A DNA stretch of 64,000 bases from Gammaproteobacteria bacterium UBA7803 (GCA_002480525.1 DLCH01000058.1:1-64000); one strand, 5' to 3'; counted from the first letter of the stretch, positions 17,993 to 26,508 are shown. Notes: generated by a model not told the origin, from the sequence alone. Numbers and translations are program-made.

Positions 17993-18194
17993 AGCACTCC
18001 TCAGCTAGCAGCCGGCGGCCCGAGTGACCTGCCGGCGACCCGCGCTCCTGGGAGCAGCGCGCGCTTATAATGGCCAGATTCTCGAAGCGATTCAACGCAG
18101 CTATCGTGCCGGGGAAATGTTTCGGTCGTGTTGATCCGCCCGGCGACCCGCCCGCGGTTTTGACAGGCCGGAGGCACGTCGGCACATTAGCGCG

Positions 18195-18965
18195 ATGATC
18201 AGACCCACCTGCATCGGCATCCTGCTCTCGGTCGGCATTCTTGTCAGCGGCTGCGGCTCCCAGGGCACGCGGGTGCCCGACTCGCCCATCACCCGGGCGC
18301 CCGAACAGGGCGGCTGGTTCTGCCAGATGAGTGCTTCGGGCGATGGCTGGTCCTGCGTCCGGGACCAGGCGCTGGCCGACGATCCCCGGCCGGACCGGCT
18401 GCCGAGCCCAGCGCCGCCGCCGGAGGCGCCGGCGGGCGTCCCGGATCTGCCCGCACCCGCGCCGCTGCCCGGCGGCGGTCCGGATGCCGGCGCGCCGCCG
18501 GATGCGCGCCTCCCCGGCAGCGGACCCGAGGGCGCCGGCGGCGCCAGCCGCGGCGAAGACGCCCCGCGCCCGCCGCCCATCGACGCATCGGCTGCCCAGC
18601 CGCTGCCCGACGACGCCCCGGAACACGTCCGCCTCGCCTACCGACCCGCCAGACCCACGGCCCTCACCGACCTCCCCGCCAGCTTCTACGCCGTGCAGCT
18701 CATGGCCATGTCGAGCAAGGACAGCCTGGAGGCGTTCGTCGCCCGGGAGGGCATCAGCAACATGTCCGCGGCGCGGGTGGAGCGCGGCGGCGAGCTGTTC
18801 TACGTGCTGCTGCTGGGGATCTACGAGGACGTCGACAAGGCGCGCCGGGCAGTGGCCTCGCTGCCCGACGAGATCGGCGGGTCGACGCCGTGGATCCGCC
18901 CCCTGGGCTCCCTGCAGTCGGCCATGCTCCGGGCCGACAGGCTGGCCGGCTCCAACCGCTACTGA
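18195..18965 (+). CDS. SPOR-domain lipoprotein
   Basis: A 256-residue predicted outer- or inner-membrane lipoprotein. The lipobox is LVSG-Cys20 after a short charged N-terminus. Residues 60-150 are proline- and glycine-rich, a flexible spacer. The C-terminal 85 residues (from SFYAVQLMAMSS) form a SPOR domain, which binds denuded septal peptidoglycan. A role at the division site, as for DamX or RlpA-type proteins, is likely. In the 202-base upstream gap, TTGACA (18160-18165) is a possible -35, but its -10 is poor. A TATAAT at 18066 lies further up. Confidence 0.82.
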   Translation: MIRPTCIGILLSVGILVSGCGSQGTRVPDSPITRAPEQGGWFCQMSASGDGWSCVRDQALADDPRPDRLPSPAPPPEAPAGVPDLPAPAPLPGGGPDAGAPPDARLPGSGPEGAGGASRGEDAPRPPPIDASAAQPLPDDAPEHVRLAYRPARPTALTDLPASFYAVQLMAMSSKDSLEAFVAREGISNMSAARVERGGELFYVLLLGIYEDVDKARRAVASLPDEIGGSTPWIRPLGSLQSAMLRADRLAGSNRY

Positions 18966-18989
18966 GCGCACCGCCGAGGCCGGAGACGG

Positions 18990-19655
18990 TCACGTCCGGC
19001 CGGCGGAGTCCTCCAGGGAGGTGCGCGGGTCGATGGCCCGATAGGAGGGACGGCCGCGCAGCCGCTCGAGATAAGCGGCAAAGTTGGGAAAGCCGTCGAG
19101 GCTCATGCCGTCCACCTGCAGCACCATCGCCACGGCCATGTACGGCGCGTCCGCCAGCGTGAATTCGCCCGCGAGATAATCACGCCCCTCCAGCGTCTTC
19201 TCGAGGAACGGCAATGCCCGCTGCTTCAGGGTCTCGCGCCCCTGCGCCATGTCCTCCTCGTTGCGCTGCTCCGGCTTGGACCACCAGGGCATCCAGATGC
19301 GCGGCAGCGGACCGGACAGGACGATCTCGTCGCCATAGTTCTCCAACGCCCGCACTCTGGCGCGCTCCAGCGGGTCGCGGGGCAGCAGGGCCGGAGCGGG
19401 ATAACGCTCGTCCAGGTATTCGTTGATCACGGTGGAGTCGTAGACCCGCAGGTCGCCGTCGTCGATCCAGGGCACCTTGCCGAGCGGGTTCTTGGCGAGC
19501 ACCTCGGGCGTCTTCTTCCAGATGTCGCCGATCTTCTCGCGCTCGACCCGATAGGCGAGCCCCTTCTCCTCGAGAACCACCTTGGTCTTGCTCGAGAACG
19601 TGGAACGCAGGGTCCCCCAGGGGTAAGCCCGTTCCATGGTGTGGAGAACGATCAT
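18990..19655 (-). CDS. Glutathione S-transferase
   Basis: A 221-residue cytosolic GST. The N-terminal thioredoxin-like domain has the glutathione-binding cis-Pro region GKVPWIDD and the following DSTVINEYLDE (near residues 57-82). The C-terminal helical domain ends PSYRAIDPRTS. A conserved catalytic Ser or Cys of the N-terminus is not obvious. Its ATG overlaps the rarD stop (ATGA), so it is the last gene of a cupin-rarD-GST operon. Substrate unknown; detoxification or isomerisation are both possible in this family. Confidence 0.87.
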   Translation of the reverse strand: MIVLHTMERAYPWGTLRSTFSSKTKVVLEEKGLAYRVEREKIGDIWKKTPEVLAKNPLGKVPWIDDGDLRVYDSTVINEYLDERYPAPALLPRDPLERARVRALENYGDEIVLSGPLPRIWMPWWSKPEQRNEEDMAQGRETLKQRALPFLEKTLEGRDYLAGEFTLADAPYMAVAMVLQVDGMSLDGFPNFAAYLERLRGRPSYRAIDPRTSLEDSAGRT

Positions 19656-20551
19656 GCCTTGCCTCCCGCAAGCTGGCGGTGCAGTCGCCGCTGATGATAC
19701 AGAGCCTCCCAGGAGAAGATAACCAGCGCCGCCCAGATGCAGCCGAACGTGACGAGCTGGCTGGGGCGGAACGGCTCGCCGTAGACGAACACGGCCAGCA
19801 GGAACATCGCCGACGGCGCGATGTACTGGAAAAAACCGAGCACGCTGAGCGGCAGCCGCACCGCCGCCGCCGCGAAGCAGACCAGCGGCAGCACGGTCAC
19901 CGGGCCGGCCGCGGCCAGCAGCGCGAGCTGCGCCGGATCGCCCCGGGCCAGGCTGCCCTCCCCCGCCGACGCCGCCGTCAGCAGGTAGCCGGCGGCCAGC
20001 GGCAGCACCAGCGTGGTCTCCATGCCGAGCCCCACCGCCGATCCCACCGCGAGGCGTTTGCGCACCAGGCCGTACAGGCCGAAGCTGAGGGCCAGGACGA
20101 GGCCCACCCAGGGCACCACCCCGACGGCGACGACCTCGTTGGCGACGCCGATGGCGGCCAGCGCCAGCGCCACGCGCTGGGCCGGCCGCAGCCACTCGCG
20201 GAAGAACATGACCCCGAGCACCACGTTCAGCAGCGGATTGATGAAATAGCCGAGACTCGCGTCCAGCATCCGGTCGTTGAACACCGCCCAGACGAACAGC
20301 ACCCAGTTGCCGGATATGAGCAGGCCGCTCACCGCCAGCCAGCCGAGCTGGGGCGCCGTCAGAGCGCGCACGGTCCGCCAGCCGCCGCGCAGGGTGATCA
20401 CCACCGCCAGCAGCACCACGGACCAGACCACCCGGTGCGCCACCACCTCGGTGGGGTCGGCGAAGCCGAGAAACTTGAAGTAGACCGGCGCGATGCCCCA
20501 GAGACCGTAGGCCGCCAGCGCGAACCACACCCCGCGGCGGTCGATGTCCAT
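19652..20551 (-). CDS. rarD: EamA-family permease RarD
   Basis: Ten-segment drug/metabolite transporter of the RarD branch, 299 residues from the ATG at 20551. The N-terminal segment (GVWFALAAYGLWGIAPVYFK) and the SLGYFINPLLNVVLGV motif of the second repeat edge are typical of RarD. A GTG at 20569 would add six residues; neither start has a clear Shine-Dalgarno and the ATG is preferred because RarD proteins start close to this point. RarD was named from chloramphenicol-resistance literature, but its substrate is not firmly known. It is translationally coupled to the GST gene. Confidence 0.87.
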   Translation of the reverse strand: MDIDRRGVWFALAAYGLWGIAPVYFKFLGFADPTEVVAHRVVWSVVLLAVVITLRGGWRTVRALTAPQLGWLAVSGLLISGNWVLFVWAVFNDRMLDASLGYFINPLLNVVLGVMFFREWLRPAQRVALALAAIGVANEVVAVGVVPWVGLVLALSFGLYGLVRKRLAVGSAVGLGMETTLVLPLAAGYLLTAASAGEGSLARGDPAQLALLAAAGPVTVLPLVCFAAAAVRLPLSVLGFFQYIAPSAMFLLAVFVYGEPFRPSQLVTFGCIWAALVIFSWEALYHQRRLHRQLAGGKA

Positions 20552-20580
20552 GCCTGCCGGCGGCTGCACGGGCGCGGGGA

Positions 20581-20934
20581 TCAGTCGTCGAGGGGCAGGA
20601 ACAGGCAGCTCCGGGGTTCCCCGGCGACGGCGCGGCTGATGTGGCCCTGTCCGGTGGTGTCCTCGGCGAGCAGGATCTCGCCCGGGCCGATCCGCCGCAC
20701 CGTGCCGTCGCCCACCTCGATGTCCACCGACCCGGTCAGGTTGACCACGAGCTGACGCCGCGGCGCGGTGTGGAAGTCCAGGTCGTAATCGCCGTCGACC
20801 TCGCGGAACAGCACGCCCCGGCCCGGCCAGAGCGCGGACAGGCGTCCCATCGGCCCGTGGTCCTCGAGCGCGACGTCGACGTCCTCGAAATGGGAACGGC
20901 CGTCGTCGCCCGTGTAGATCCGTACCAGTTTCAT
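20581..20934 (-). CDS. Small cupin-domain protein
   Basis: A 117-residue single-domain cupin. The strand pattern (RGVLFREVDGDYDLDFHTAPRRQL, then GSVDIEVGDGTVRRIGPGEI) matches the two conserved cupin motifs, though the first motif has one His rather than the usual HxH pair, so metal binding is uncertain. It probably binds a small molecule, but which one is not evident. It heads the operon with rarD and GST, 29 bases upstream of the rarD ATG. The start region lies in a perfect 14-base tandem duplication, which places a 5-codon mini-cistron directly in front of this start (ATGA overlap). Confidence 0.72.
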   Translation of the reverse strand: MKLVRIYTGDDGRSHFEDVDVALEDHGPMGRLSALWPGRGVLFREVDGDYDLDFHTAPRRQLVVNLTGSVDIEVGDGTVRRIGPGEILLAEDTTGQGHISRAVAGEPRSCLFLPLDD

Positions 20935-20958
20935 GCCGCCACCATCATGCCGCCACCA
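20931..20958 (-). repeat. 14-bp tandem duplication over the cupin start
   Basis: Two adjacent perfect copies of TCATGCCGCCACCA (20931-20944 and 20945-20958, plus-strand sense). On the coding strand each copy supplies a GGTGG motif and an ATG. Because 14 is not a multiple of three, the upstream ATG (20948) opens a different frame that stops after five codons, at the true cupin start. Confidence 0.85.
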
Positions 20959-21098
20959 GAAATGTCGCTGCCGCCATCGTCGATGCCATCGTCGTCCCGG
21001 ACGCATCCTCGCCGTGCCCCGTTCGCCGGGAGGATACGCCCGCCCGGGCCCGGGGAATCCGGTAGAATGCCAGCCCGTTCAGGCAGTCACCACCGTTC

Positions 21099-21986
21099 AT
21101 GAATCCGGTCCTCCAGGAAATCATCGACCTCCTCGACGTCGAGCGCATCGAGAAGAATCTCTATCGCGGCCAGAACCATCAGACCGAGCACGTGTTCGGC
21201 GGCCAGGTGCTGGCCCAGGCCATCGCCTCCGCGTTCCGCACCGTCGACGCGCCCCACGAGCTGCACTCGATACACGCCTATTTCCTGCGCGCCGGCGACT
21301 GGAACACGCCGATCCTCTACGAGGTCGACCGCATCCGCGACGGCCGCAGCTTCTCCACCCGGCGGGTAGTGGCGATTCAGCACGGCCGGGCGATCTTCAA
21401 CATGAGCTCGTCGTGGCACAAGCGGGAGGACGGCCTGGTGCACGCCCTGCCGATGCCGGACGTGCCGCCGCCGGAGGCGCTGCGGGGCGACCGGGAAGCC
21501 TACCTGGAGATCGCCGAGCAGCGCCCCGAGGTGAAGCGCTTCGCGTTCCGTTTCGAGGCCATCGAGAGCCGCCAGGTCGAGCGCATCCTGATGACCGACG
21601 AGGGGACCCACCCGCCCTACAAGCACACCTGGCTGCGCACCCGGGACCGCCTGCCGGACGACCCGGAGGTGCACCTGGCGGTGCTGGCCTACATGTCGGA
21701 CCTGGACTTCATGAGCACGTCGATGCTGCCCCACGGGCGGCAGCGGATGCGGGACTCGATCCAGGGCGCGAGCCTGGATCACTCGCTGTGGTTCCATCGG
21801 CCGTTCCGCGCCGACGACTGGCTGCTGTTCGCCAAGGAATCGCCGAACGCCGGCGGTGCGCGGGGATTCGTCCGGGGTCAGTTCTTCACCCGGGACGGCA
21901 CCCTGGTGGCCACGGCGGCCCAGGAGTGCCTGATCCGTCCGGTGGGCGCCGCCGCCGAGACGCTGGCGGCGGCGCGGCAGGACTGA
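21099..21986 (+). CDS. tesB: Acyl-CoA thioesterase II
   Basis: Double hot-dog thioesterase that hydrolyses medium- and long-chain acyl-CoA, 295 residues. HVFGGQVLAQA near residue 31 and the catalytic region YMSDLDFMSTS (Asp near 205), SLDHSLWFHRPF and GQFFTRDGTLVATAAQE match TesB, including the catalytic Asp, Thr/Ser and Gln positions. It can balance CoA pools during beta-oxidation, which is prominent in this window. The upstream gap of 164 bases shared with the cupin gene holds TAGAAT (21062-21067), a plausible -10. It converges with the peroxiredoxin gene with seven bases between stops. Confidence 0.93.
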   Translation: MNPVLQEIIDLLDVERIEKNLYRGQNHQTEHVFGGQVLAQAIASAFRTVDAPHELHSIHAYFLRAGDWNTPILYEVDRIRDGRSFSTRRVVAIQHGRAIFNMSSSWHKREDGLVHALPMPDVPPPEALRGDREAYLEIAEQRPEVKRFAFRFEAIESRQVERILMTDEGTHPPYKHTWLRTRDRLPDDPEVHLAVLAYMSDLDFMSTSMLPHGRQRMRDSIQGASLDHSLWFHRPFRADDWLLFAKESPNAGGARGFVRGQFFTRDGTLVATAAQECLIRPVGAAAETLAAARQD

Positions 21987-21993
21987 GTCGCGG

Positions 21994-22473
21994 TCAGAGC
22001 GCCTCGAGCACCGCTTCGGCTTTGCTGACCTCGAATTTGCCGGGCTCCTCGACGGCCAGCTTGGTCACCACGCCGTCCTCGACGATCATGGCGTAGCGCT
22101 GGGACCGGGTCCCCAGGCCGAAACCGCTGCCGTCCATTTCCAGACCCAGCTTCTTCGTGAACTCGCCGTTGCCGTCGCCCACCATCATGATGTGCTCGGC
22201 ATTGGCATCCTTGCCCCAGGCGTCCATGACGAACGCGTCGTTCACCGACAGGCAGACGATCGCGTCGACGCCCTTGGCCCGGATGTCGTCGGCGTTGACC
22301 ACGAACCCGGGAAGGTGCGCCTGGGAACAGGTCGGGGTGTAGGCGCCGGGCACGGCGAACACCACCACTTTCTTGCCGCCGAACAGCTCTGCCGTGGTCA
22401 CGGGCGTGGGTCGGCCGTCCTTCATCACGTGCATGGTTGCCTCGGGCAGCTTGTCACCTTCTTTGATCGCCAT
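21994..22473 (-). CDS. Peroxiredoxin, Prx5-type
   Basis: A 159-residue redoxin of the Prx5/AhpE-like atypical group that reduces hydrogen peroxide and organic hydroperoxides with glutathione/glutaredoxin or thioredoxin. The peroxidatic Cys49 is in PGAYTPTCS, with the supporting Thr at 46. Cys74 (AIVCLSVND) is the position often seen as a second Cys in this group. No C-terminal glutaredoxin domain is fused. AAGGAAGG precedes the ATG. It is divergent from the deacylase-like lipoprotein gene across a 294-base gap. Confidence 0.9.
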   Translation of the reverse strand: MAIKEGDKLPEATMHVMKDGRPTPVTTAELFGGKKVVVFAVPGAYTPTCSQAHLPGFVVNADDIRAKGVDAIVCLSVNDAFVMDAWGKDANAEHIMMVGDGNGEFTKKLGLEMDGSGFGLGTRSQRYAMIVEDGVVTKLAVEEPGKFEVSKAEAVLEAL

Positions 22474-22687
22474 GGTCCTTCCTTGCTGTACAGAATTGCG
22501 GATGTGCGTGAAAAACGAACGGATCCCTTCACGGTCCCCCCGATCCGCGCAGAAGTGTGGTCAATCCCTCGAAGGGGGTCAACGCCGCCCGGCGGCGCCG
22601 TCCTGTCCGACGCGCCGGCCGGCGCTGCGAACCACGGGTTGAGGCAGAGGTCGCAGTCGGAATGCGACTCGCCTGCTATAACTCCCG

Positions 22688-22725
22688 ACGCAGCCTCCGA
22701 AATGTTGTAACGGAGATGCGTTTTT
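22688..22725 (+). terminator. Orphan rho-independent terminator in a divergent gap
   Basis: ACGCA-GC-CTCCG, an 11-base loop, CGGAG-A-TGCGT, then TTTT. Two five-pair helices with a small internal loop are followed by a U tract, the shape of an intrinsic terminator on the plus strand. No plus-strand gene lies upstream for more than 500 bases. An extended -10 (TGCTATAAC, 22674-22682) lies directly before it. It may end a small RNA or act as an attenuator in front of the gene at 22768. Confidence 0.5.
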
Positions 22726-22752
22726 CCTTGCGTCGCCTTGAGCTTCCACCCG

Positions 22753-22758
22753 TATAAT
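22753..22758 (+). promoter_or_regulatory. -10 box of the deacylase-like lipoprotein gene
   Basis: Perfect TATAAT ending nine bases before the ATG at 22768, giving a leaderless or nearly leaderless transcript. TTGCGT at 22728-22733 is a weak -35 with 19-base spacing. No Shine-Dalgarno lies between the box and the ATG. Confidence 0.5.
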
Positions 22759-22767
22759 GTTGAAACT

Positions 22768-24180
22768 ATGTGGGTTTTGAACCACAGCTTCGGTTGTCGA
22801 GCCCGCCCCGGCGCACAGGGATCCGCCCGGCTGCCCGGCCGTGCCGCATTGCTGCTGGCCGGCACGCTGGCCGCCGCGTCCTGCCAGCCGCCGGCGGAGA
22901 GCGCTCGCGCTGCCGCGACCACCTACATGACGCCGGTGACCCTGGCCGTGCCGGTGATCGAGCCCCGGGTGGCGGTTCTGCCGCCGCCGGGCCCGGACCC
23001 GGTGCCGGTGCCGGACATCCATCCCGAGATCGTGCTCGCCGCGCTGGAGCCCGAGGCCGAAGAGGCGGATACCGCCGGGCCCGCGGCCGGCGCCGGTGAA
23101 GCCGGCGCGCAGCCCGCCGAAGCCGCCCCGGAAGAAACGCCCGTCGGCCCGGATTCGTTCGAGATGCTCGGTGGTCAGGTCGCGCCCGGCACGTTCGCCC
23201 GGCTGACCTGGACGCCCACGGAAACCTTCACCGGCAACACCATCCCGTCGGCGGTGCTGGTGGCCCACGGCACGGCGCCGGGGCCAACCCTGTGCCTGAC
23301 GGCGGCCGTGCACGGCGACGAGCTGAACGGCATCGAAACCGTCCGCCGGGTGCTGCACGAGGTCGATCCCGAGCGGCTGGCGGGAACCCTGGTCGGCGTG
23401 CCCATCGTCAACCTGCAGGGTTTCCACCGCAATTCGCGCTACCTGCCCGACCGCCGCGACCTGAACCGGTTCTTCCCGGGCAATCCCACGGGCAGCGCCG
23501 CTTCCCGGATCGCCTACTCCCTGTTCAACCAGGTGATCCGCCACTGCTCGTGGCTGGTGGATCTCCACACCGGGTCGTTTCACCGCACCAACCTGCCCCA
23601 GCTCCGGGCCGACCTGAACGACGATCAGGTGGTGGAGCTGACCGAGGGCTTCGGCTCGACGGTGATCCTGCACAGCGACGGCGCCGACGGCACCCTGCGC
23701 GGGGCCGCCACCGCCGCCGGCATCCCGGCGGTCACGCTGGAGGCCGGCATGCCCATGCAGGTCCAGGAAGAGGCCGTGAACCACAGCGTCAAAGGCATCT
23801 TCACGCTGCTCGACACGCTGGAGATGTACGACAAGCGCAGCCTGTGGGGAAATCCCGAGCCCATCTACTACCAGAGCCGCTGGGTGCGCGCCGACCACGG
23901 CGGCATCCTCGCCGGCGAGGTCCGGCTCGGCCGGCGGGTCAATCCCGGCGACGTCCTGGGCACGGTGATCGACCCGATCAGCAACGAGCAGAACGTCATC
24001 ACCTCGCCCTACCGGGGCCGGGTCATCGGCATGGCGCTGGATCAGTTCGTGATGCCCGGCTACGCCACGTACCACATCGGTATCGAGGCGGAAGTGGCCG
24101 AAGCGAAGGCGTCCCCGGCCGAGGAGGACGTCGACCACGCCAACGAGGACTACGAGGGCGCGCTCGAGGAAGGCGACTGA
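22768..24180 (+). CDS. Succinylglutamate desuccinylase/aspartoacylase-family lipoprotein
   Basis: A 470-residue zinc-carboxypeptidase-fold deacylase (AstE/AspA family) that is unusually secreted and lipidated: the lipobox LAAAS-Cys39 follows a hydrophobic segment. Residues 60-130 are an Ala/Pro/Glu-rich linker. The zinc motif HGDE is at 182-185 and the third ligand His267 is in VDLHTG. Most characterised AstE/AspA enzymes are cytosolic, so the substrate here is probably an extracytoplasmic amide, which cannot be named. The ATG at 22768 is chosen because it sits just after a perfect TATAAT; the TTG at 22738 would lie upstream of the predicted transcript. It converges with the Nudix gene. Confidence 0.8.
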   Translation: MWVLNHSFGCRARPGAQGSARLPGRAALLLAGTLAAASCQPPAESARAAATTYMTPVTLAVPVIEPRVAVLPPPGPDPVPVPDIHPEIVLAALEPEAEEADTAGPAAGAGEAGAQPAEAAPEETPVGPDSFEMLGGQVAPGTFARLTWTPTETFTGNTIPSAVLVAHGTAPGPTLCLTAAVHGDELNGIETVRRVLHEVDPERLAGTLVGVPIVNLQGFHRNSRYLPDRRDLNRFFPGNPTGSAASRIAYSLFNQVIRHCSWLVDLHTGSFHRTNLPQLRADLNDDQVVELTEGFGSTVILHSDGADGTLRGAATAAGIPAVTLEAGMPMQVQEEAVNHSVKGIFTLLDTLEMYDKRSLWGNPEPIYYQSRWVRADHGGILAGEVRLGRRVNPGDVLGTVIDPISNEQNVITSPYRGRVIGMALDQFVMPGYATYHIGIEAEVAEAKASPAEEDVDHANEDYEGALEEGD

Positions 24181-24193
24181 GCCCCCCGGGGCG

Positions 24194-24850
24194 CTACTTC
24201 CAGGCGAACCGCGGCTGCTCGAAGTGGGCGACGCGGGTCGACCGGCCCAGCAGGCAGACTTCCCGGAACTGATAGATGATCGCCGCCGTCGGCGCGGCGA
24301 TGTGGTCGTCGCCCACCGGCATTCTCAGGATCGGATGGTCGCCGTCGTCGGCGGGGTCGAGCCGCGGCGCGTCGTCGCGCAGCAGCTCGGTGAAGGGAAT
24401 CCGGTGCACGGACGCGACCTCCTGGGGATTCGGCCAGGTTTCCCGGCGCGGCCCGCCCCACACCACCACCGGGCTCATGACGAAGCCGGAGCGGGTGACG
24501 AAGTCGTCCAGGCGCCCGAGCACGGCCTCCTCCGGCAGCTCGAGGGAGACTTCCTCGTGCATCTCCCGCAGCGCCGTCTCCACCGCGGTCTCGCCCGGGT
24601 CCACCCGCCCGCCCGGAAACGCCCATTGGCCGGGGTGGTTGCGCAGCGCCGCCGACCGGCGGGTGAGCAGCAGGGCCGGATGGGACTGCCATTCGGCGTA
24701 GTCCGGCAGACCGGCCAGCGCGGCGCCGTGGGCCAGGTCCACCACGGTGACGGCCACCGCGGCGCGGCGCACGTCCTGTTCGGCGAGCCGTGGCTCGAAG
24801 GCGGTCAGGTTGGCGCAGATGCGCGCGCGCAGGTCGTCGTCGCAGAGCAT
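24194..24850 (-). CDS. Nudix hydrolase, CoA-pyrophosphatase type
   Basis: A 218-residue Nudix enzyme. The Nudix box spans residues 81-103 (GRVDPGETAV...REMHEEVSLE) with all catalytic Glu residues. The preceding LLTRRSAALRNHPGQWAFPGG is the UPF0035/NudL signature associated with coenzyme A diphosphatases, so it probably cleaves CoA or acyl-CoA to 4'-phosphopantetheine and ADP. That would fit a region rich in acyl-CoA enzymes. It converges with the deacylase gene (13 bases) and is divergent from the EamA transporter (78 bases). Confidence 0.87.
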   Translation of the reverse strand: MLCDDDLRARICANLTAFEPRLAEQDVRRAAVAVTVVDLAHGAALAGLPDYAEWQSHPALLLTRRSAALRNHPGQWAFPGGRVDPGETAVETALREMHEEVSLELPEEAVLGRLDDFVTRSGFVMSPVVVWGGPRRETWPNPQEVASVHRIPFTELLRDDAPRLDPADDGDHPILRMPVGDDHIAAPTAAIIYQFREVCLLGRSTRVAHFEQPRFAWK

Positions 24851-24928
24851 GGAGCCGCCGTCCGGGATCGGTCAGGATGACGCCATGGAACCACTAAACC
24901 CGCCGGTGCGCCACCGGCCAGGCCAGCC

Positions 24929-25834
24929 GTGAGCCGCGACCGCGACGAACGCGCGGCGCTGCTCTACGCCCTGGCGGCGGTCGCGGCCTGGTCCACCGTG
25001 GCCACCGGGTTCAAGCTGGGGCTCGGCGTGCTCGCCCCGCTCCAGCTCCTGCTGCTGGGCACGGTCATTTCCACGGCGCTGTTCGCGGTGCTCGCCACGG
25101 CCACCGGCTGCTGGCACCCGGGTCGCCGGACCCTCGTCACCGGCGCGGCCTTCGGCCTGGTGAATCCGTTCCTGTACTACCTGGTGCTGTTCGAGGCCTA
25201 CGACCGGCTGCCGGCCCAGATCGCCCAGCCGCTGAACTACACCTGGGCCATCGTGCTCGCGCTGCTGGCGGTGCCGGTGTTGAAGCAGCCCCTGTCCGGC
25301 CGGCTGCTGGCGGGGATCTCCGTCGGCTACCTCGGGGTGCTGATCCTGCTGACCCAGGGCCGGTTCGACGCCTGGCCGGACCTGGACTGGGCCGGCGTCG
25401 GCCTGGCGCTGGCCTCGACCCTGCTGTGGGCCGGCTACTGGCTCGGCAACGCCAGGGTCGATCTGCCGCCGGTGACGCTGATGGCCTGGAGCTTCCTGGC
25501 GGCCACGCCGCTGGTCGCCATCGCCTGCGCGCTGGGGCCGGGCCTGCCTGCGCTGACCTGGGAACGGCTCGGCTATGGCGCCTGGGTCGGCCTGATCGAG
25601 ATGGGCTTCACGTTCCTGCTCTGGCAGCAGGCCATGCGCCGCACCCGGCACGCCGGCCGCACGGGGCAGCTCATCTTCCTGTCGCCGTTCCTCTCGCTGG
25701 TGCTGATCGGCACCGTGCTGGGAGAGGACGTGCACTGGACCTCCGCCGCGGGGCTCGCGGTGATCGTCGCCGGCCTGCTGTTGACCCGGGAGAAGTCCGG
25801 CGGCGCCGCCGCCCCGGACGGACCGGAGAGATAG
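24929..25834 (+). CDS. EamA-family drug/metabolite transporter
   Basis: A 301-residue ten-segment inner-membrane protein with two EamA repeats. The conserved LNYTWAIVLALLAVPVLKQP (near 110) ends repeat one, and LIFLSPFLSLVLIGTVLGE is the matching part of repeat two. It starts with GTG, right after a short stretch of positively charged codons; no strong Shine-Dalgarno. A second EamA protein (RarD) lies 5 kb away but belongs to a different branch. Substrate unknown, possibly an amino acid or metabolite efflux pump. Confidence 0.83.
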   Translation: MSRDRDERAALLYALAAVAAWSTVATGFKLGLGVLAPLQLLLLGTVISTALFAVLATATGCWHPGRRTLVTGAAFGLVNPFLYYLVLFEAYDRLPAQIAQPLNYTWAIVLALLAVPVLKQPLSGRLLAGISVGYLGVLILLTQGRFDAWPDLDWAGVGLALASTLLWAGYWLGNARVDLPPVTLMAWSFLAATPLVAIACALGPGLPALTWERLGYGAWVGLIEMGFTFLLWQQAMRRTRHAGRTGQLIFLSPFLSLVLIGTVLGEDVHWTSAAGLAVIVAGLLLTREKSGGAAAPDGPER

Positions 25835-25888
25835 CCGGCCGCCGCCGGCTCTGGCATGCTGACCGCAGCCGACCCAGGAGAATCCGAG

Positions 25889-26482
25889 ATGCCCGCCGTT
25901 CGCCGATCGCTGCTGCTTCTGCCGCTGCTGCTCCTCACGGCGTGCGCGGCCGGCACGCCCGGCGGGTCCGGAGACGCCGCGACGGGACCGGCCGGCGCCC
26001 TGGACGGCGCGGACAGCGTCGCCCGAGGCGCCTACCTGGTGAATCTGCTGGGCTGCGCCCGCTGCCACACCGAAGGCTATCTGCTGGGCCAGAACGCCAC
26101 CGGCCCGCACCTCGCGGGCTCCCGCGTCGGCATCGCCTACACGGACGGCGACGACGACACCCACCCGGGACTGGTGTTCGCCCCCAACCTGACCCCGGAT
26201 GCGACCGGACTCGGCGGCTGGAGCCGGCGGGACATCGTCCGCGCCCTCGCCACCGGCGTCGGCACCGACGGCCATCAGCGGCTGCCGGTGATGCCGTGGC
26301 CGAACTACATGGCGTTGAGCGACCCGGATCTGGGGGCGATCGCCGACTACCTGCGGAGCCTGCCGCCGGTGCATCGACCGATTCCCGCGATCACCGCGCC
26401 CTCGGAGACCATCGAGCACCCCTACGTGCGCTTCGGCATCTTCGTGTTCACGCCCTTCGAGACCGACGAAGAGTCACTCTAG
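25889..26482 (+). CDS. Class I cytochrome c lipoprotein
   Basis: A 197-residue exported c-type cytochrome. The lipobox is LLLTA-Cys19, so it is membrane-tethered. The heme-binding CARCH is at 56-60, and a later Met (near 137, LPVMPWPNYMAL) is a plausible axial ligand. NLTPDATGLGGW and LSDPDLGAIADYLRSLPP are typical of cytochromes attached to dehydrogenases or oxidases. AGGAG precedes the ATG by eight bases; the longer frame from 25856 has no ribosome site. No partner dehydrogenase is adjacent, so its electron donor is unknown. Confidence 0.87.
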   Translation: MPAVRRSLLLLPLLLLTACAAGTPGGSGDAATGPAGALDGADSVARGAYLVNLLGCARCHTEGYLLGQNATGPHLAGSRVGIAYTDGDDDTHPGLVFAPNLTPDATGLGGWSRRDIVRALATGVGTDGHQRLPVMPWPNYMALSDPDLGAIADYLRSLPPVHRPIPAITAPSETIEHPYVRFGIFVFTPFETDEESL

Positions 26483-26489
26483 CGGCACG

Positions 26490-26508
26490 GCCGGCGGCGC
26501 CCGCCGGC
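26490..26508. terminator. Hairpin between convergent genes
   Basis: GCCGGCGG-CGC-CCGCCGGC, a perfect eight-pair stem with a three-base loop, fills most of the 26-base gap between the stops of the cytochrome and TetR genes. There is no U tract, so termination would rely on the hairpin or on Rho. Confidence 0.45.

Noticed and set aside
18070..18198. 42-codon ORF whose stop overlaps the SPOR lipoprotein ATG
   Set aside because: Its ATG lies inside the TATAAT box and it has no ribosome site or recognisable composition; kept only as a note because of the ATGA overlap.
22557..22757. 66-codon plus-strand ORF in the peroxiredoxin/deacylase gap
   Set aside because: Arg-rich, no ribosome site, and it runs across a terminator hairpin; better explained as non-coding.
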